Below, in pieces: positions 23,946 to 26,018 of a stretch of DNA of 26,018 nt. Made by a program: the position numbers and the translations under genes. Origin of the DNA: JACNLN01 sp964626495 (GTDB lineage: Bacteria; Fidelibacterota; Marinisomatia; Marinisomatales; CAZVFT01); contig CAZVFT010000029.1 in assembly GCA_964626495.1 (NCBI GenBank), forward strand, positions 1 to 26,018. Direction: 5' to 3'. How positions within the stretch are numbered: position 1 is the first letter of the stretch; each line of letters opens with the position of its first letter. Below the pieces are notes generated by a model that saw only the letters and a list, made by a program, of their open reading frames with translations, was not told the DNA's origin and ran no database searches.

Positions 23946-24183
23946 TCTTATTCCAATTATAATAAATTTCCATTACTTTATTATACATCTCGTTTTCAAA
24001 CCTTTCGTCCCATCTATCTTCTCGTGACATTGCATCCAAAATATTTCTTAAGTGGACTTGTGCGAAAAGTAAGAACTCTCTTCTTTTGATCAAGTCTGGT
24101 GGATATGGAACAGATTTTGGTATATTGACTCTAAGTTCATAGTTAATCCTTTTGAACTCGTTCTCAATTTGTCTTTTTCTAAT
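23938..24183 (-). CDS. Small ORF between endonuclease and methyltransferase, non-standard start
   Basis: I do not recognise this protein. An open frame of 81 codons fills the gap between the endonuclease and the second methyltransferase. It begins one base after the endonuclease stop and ends overlapping the methyltransferase ATG by 8 bp. No ATG, GTG or TTG lies near its beginning. GGGGGG sits four bases before an ATT codon at 24183 (ATT is a known rare start, as in infC); the first ATG is far inside. The product (beginning RKRQIENEFKRINYEL) is charged and mostly helical, with a PYPPDLIKRRE middle and a WDERFENEMYNKVMEIYYNW end. Exact packing between two genes argues that it is real. A frameshifted or decayed ORF is the alternative. 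Confidence 0.5.
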   Translation of the reverse strand: MRKRQIENEFKRINYELRVNIPKSVPYPPDLIKRREFLLFAQVHLRNILDAMSREDRWDERFENEMYNKVMEIYYNWNKNE

Positions 24184-24184
24184 C

Positions 24185-24880
24185 TTATCCCCCCTTATTT
24201 TTTAATAGAATCTTTAGATCATCGATAAAATATTCGAATAGTTTGACCTTATTGCTTTCCTCTATCTTTTCTTTAGTTAAAACGTAACTCCCGTCTAAAT
24301 CTACTTCTACTATAGCTCTTCCTTTTTTGGCAGGTTTTTTTATATTTAGAGTTTTATCTTCATCTGGGGTAAGAAAATAGACTTTAATGTGTTTGGTTGC
24401 TTTATCTTGTAATAGTTTTAGTTTCCAATAACCAGTTTGGGCTATCCTTTCTCTCAATGTTACTTTACTTGATAATACTGCTAATATTTCAAAGTTATTT
24501 GGATTGTAAATTATCAAGTCAACATCGGGGAGATGTAACCCAAATTCCCCAAAATCAATACATAACCTTCTTTTTACCTGACTCTCTTCATATGATAGAT
24601 TCTTAGGTAAAGTTCTTTCTAAACGGTTTCCATTTATAACTTTTAGACCTAAATCCTTAACATCAACCTCTATTATGAATAGGATCAGTTTTTCTAAATT
24701 TTTTCCTTTAAATGCACGCCAACTTTGTTCATGGTCTCCACTTGGTGTTGGATGTTTTAACCATTCTTGTTTATGGAGTTCTTTTACCTCTTTTAGCAAT
24801 TCTGAAATGTGTTTGTATGTAGCTGCTCCTAATTGTTCTCGCTTTTTGAGATATAGCCTTTTCAAATCTTCAAAATTCAT
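24185..24880 (-). CDS. BsaWI-like (CCGG-family) type II restriction endonuclease
   Basis: The 231-residue protein has the features of PD-(D/E)xK endonucleases of the BsaWI/CCGG group. A helix motif SWRAFKGKNLEKLI (53-66) carries a probable metal-binding Glu63. PDVDLIIY (118-125) gives the active-site Asp. SSKVTLRER (137-145) is the S-x-K variant that this group has in place of D/E-x-K. It would cleave DNA at a short site; a CCGG core is likely from the family but unproven. I chose ATG 24880 because AAGGAG (24894-24889) is ideally spaced; a GTG at 24889 is an alternative. It follows the first methyltransferase by five bases, in an operon with two methyltransferases. The coding sequence is visibly A+T-rich, consistent with horizontal gain. 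Confidence 0.75.
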   Translation of the reverse strand: MNFEDLKRLYLKKREQLGAATYKHISELLKEVKELHKQEWLKHPTPSGDHEQSWRAFKGKNLEKLILFIIEVDVKDLGLKVINGNRLERTLPKNLSYEESQVKRRLCIDFGEFGLHLPDVDLIIYNPNNFEILAVLSSKVTLRERIAQTGYWKLKLLQDKATKHIKVYFLTPDEDKTLNIKKPAKKGRAIVEVDLDGSYVLTKEKIEESNKVKLFEYFIDDLKILLKNKGG

Positions 24881-24885
24881 ATTTA

Positions 24886-26018
24886 TCACTCCTTCAGTCC
24901 AATTACAATATATTCAACAGGGTAAGCCTCTGAGTTCGCATTATCATTACTTGCAAACCTACCTGTTTTTTCATCCCTTTTTTGTGGAAGTATCTTTAAA
25001 GGTATCTCCCTCTTTATAATTCTATCAAGGGCAAAACCCGAATACTGCAAACTTTCGGCAAAGACCTCTGCGTTTAGTATGTCTACTCCCTTTAATTTCG
25101 TATTACCAATGACATAGCAACATCGACCTCCTAACTTTAAAATTCTATAGCTTTCATTGAATACCTCTTCCATATCAATAAAAAACGCCTCAATTTCTTT
25201 TGCCGTTTGTTGGTTTCTCTCAAGCATCTTACTAACTATATCTCGGGCGAATTTACTTTGTAGTCTCTTATTCTCATATTTTTTGTAAGATGTTCCGATG
25301 AACTCTTTCTTATAATCAGTCAAATCATCAGCTAAGTCAAGCCAGATAGTGGATAGTTGATGTAAGTCTGCATATTCGTAACTCGTAACATATGGGCTTG
25401 AACTTACTATTAATTCTACATTATTATCTGGTATAGGTTGGTGTCTAGCATCAGCTATCTTAATATTCAAATATTCATAAATATTATTTCGAACATTTGA
25501 AGGAACAATATCATAAAATTCCTTGTTCCCTTCTTGCATCTTTTTTAAATGTTTCCTCAAAGCATAATAAGGTTTAACAGGATTCTTTTTTAAGTCTCTT
25601 GTGGGTTTAGTACTACGTTGAAGCCATATAGAACAATTTTTTAGAATATGACTAAAAGCGACTAAGAAAAAATCTCTAATTATTTCGTTCTCTTCATCAT
25701 AAATACCCCTTAATATTTTTCCAAGTTCAATTTTATTTTTCTCAGTAAACCAATAATTAATTCTTTCAATGTGTCTCTCCGGAATTAAAGGTTCAATACT
25801 TTTTATATTATGAAATAATTTTTTTTGTGCGTCTTCTAAACAAATCAACGTGGATAAAAATTGATTAATTTCACTATCGAGATACGTTGGTTCTATTGGT
25901 GTTGATTTTACTTTAGTTATTAGATAAGCTATTTTATTAATCTCTGTTCCACTTACTTTAAACCCTCTCGATATCGCAGTAACAATCGTAGTCCCACAAC
26001 CATAAAAAGGATCATTTA
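24886..26018 (-). CDS. DNA methyltransferase (N4-cytosine/N6-adenine class), 5' end outside window
   Basis: The reading frame is open without a stop to the right edge of the window, so the gene is partial. An in-frame TTG at 25848 is internal, because conserved sequence lies upstream of it. Near the edge the frame encodes motif I, NDPFYGCGTT, then RGFKVSGTEIN with the acidic residue of the next strand, and TKVKSTPIEP. The catalytic motif IV follows as SSSPYVTSYEYADLHQLSTI, an SPPY variant, and GRCCYVIGN is the next strand. About 376 residues are visible, including a helical insert between motifs II and IV. It modifies DNA to protect against the endonuclease encoded next. The target base is uncertain; SPPY-like motifs often go with N4-cytosine. 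Confidence 0.85.
   Translation of the reverse strand, partial: NDPFYGCGTTIVTAISRGFKVSGTEINKIAYLITKVKSTPIEPTYLDSEINQFLSTLICLEDAQKKLFHNIKSIEPLIPERHIERINYWFTEKNKIELGKILRGIYDEENEIIRDFFLVAFSHILKNCSIWLQRSTKPTRDLKKNPVKPYYALRKHLKKMQEGNKEFYDIVPSNVRNNIYEYLNIKIADARHQPIPDNNVELIVSSSPYVTSYEYADLHQLSTIWLDLADDLTDYKKEFIGTSYKKYENKRLQSKFARDIVSKMLERNQQTAKEIEAFFIDMEEVFNESYRILKLGGRCCYVIGNTKLKGVDILNAEVFAESLQYSGFALDRIIKREIPLKILPQKRDEKTGRFASNDNANSEAYPVEYIVIGLKE

Noticed and set aside
1..26018. CRISPR array, tRNA or rRNA genes
   Set aside because: No regularly spaced direct repeats, cloverleaf-like segments or rRNA-like conserved stretches were seen by eye; a covariance-model scan would settle tRNAs.

Overview
The window (26,018 bp) looks like a chromosomal segment of a Gram-negative-type bacterium, probably from the FCB/Bacteroidota-Marinimicrobia side of the tree. 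Supporting points are an RNase III with Asn in place of a usual catalytic Asp (as I recall from Bacteroidota/Chlorobi-type enzymes), a SPOR-domain lipoprotein, anhydro-MurNAc recycling genes and good Shine-Dalgarno sites. The lineage is an inference; no rRNA or tRNA gene was seen.

Layout. (1) Bases 1-398 are non-coding and carry a dispersed repeat interrupted by a 99-bp miniature element, then a clear sigma70-type promoter for a membrane-anchored parvulin foldase (399-2228). (2) A zinc alcohol dehydrogenase (2374-3378) is followed by a second, uninterrupted copy of the repeat (3475-3552). (3) A tight plus-strand operon, 3657-9103, holds murQ, anmK, a phosphomanno/phosphoglucomutase, a polyprenyl diphosphate synthase and a bifunctional PGI/PMI. 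It joins cell-wall sugar recycling to hexose-phosphate, mannose and isoprenoid metabolism. A DUF151 (bifunctional nuclease family) gene follows from its own promoter. (4) Convergent to it, on the minus strand, is a fatty-acid operon read from 16342 down to 9753: DUF177 (YceD), rpmF, plsX, fabH, fabD, fabG, acpP, fabF, rnc. (5) Upstream of that, also on the minus strand, is a second operon read from 21150 down to 16480: sucC, sucD, ndk, a SPOR lipoprotein and a polytopic membrane protein with an acidic tail, ending at a strong terminator (16425-16452). (6) Bases 21151-21786 are non-coding: the suc promoter, then a mosaic of inverted and direct repeats. (7) A cyclic-2,3-diphosphoglycerate-synthetase-like P-loop protein (21787-23130) comes next. 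(8) From 23259 to the right edge lies a four-gene minus-strand restriction-modification cassette: a DNA methyltransferase open to the window edge, a BsaWI/CCGG-type restriction endonuclease, an unrecognised 81-codon ORF lacking a standard start, and a second complete methyltransferase. It is visibly more A+T-rich than its neighbours and is the most accessory-looking part.

Most of the window is conserved core metabolism. The places that deserve a second look are the two-methyltransferase cassette with its hidden small ORF, the nested miniature element at 155-253, and the repeat mosaic upstream of sucC.
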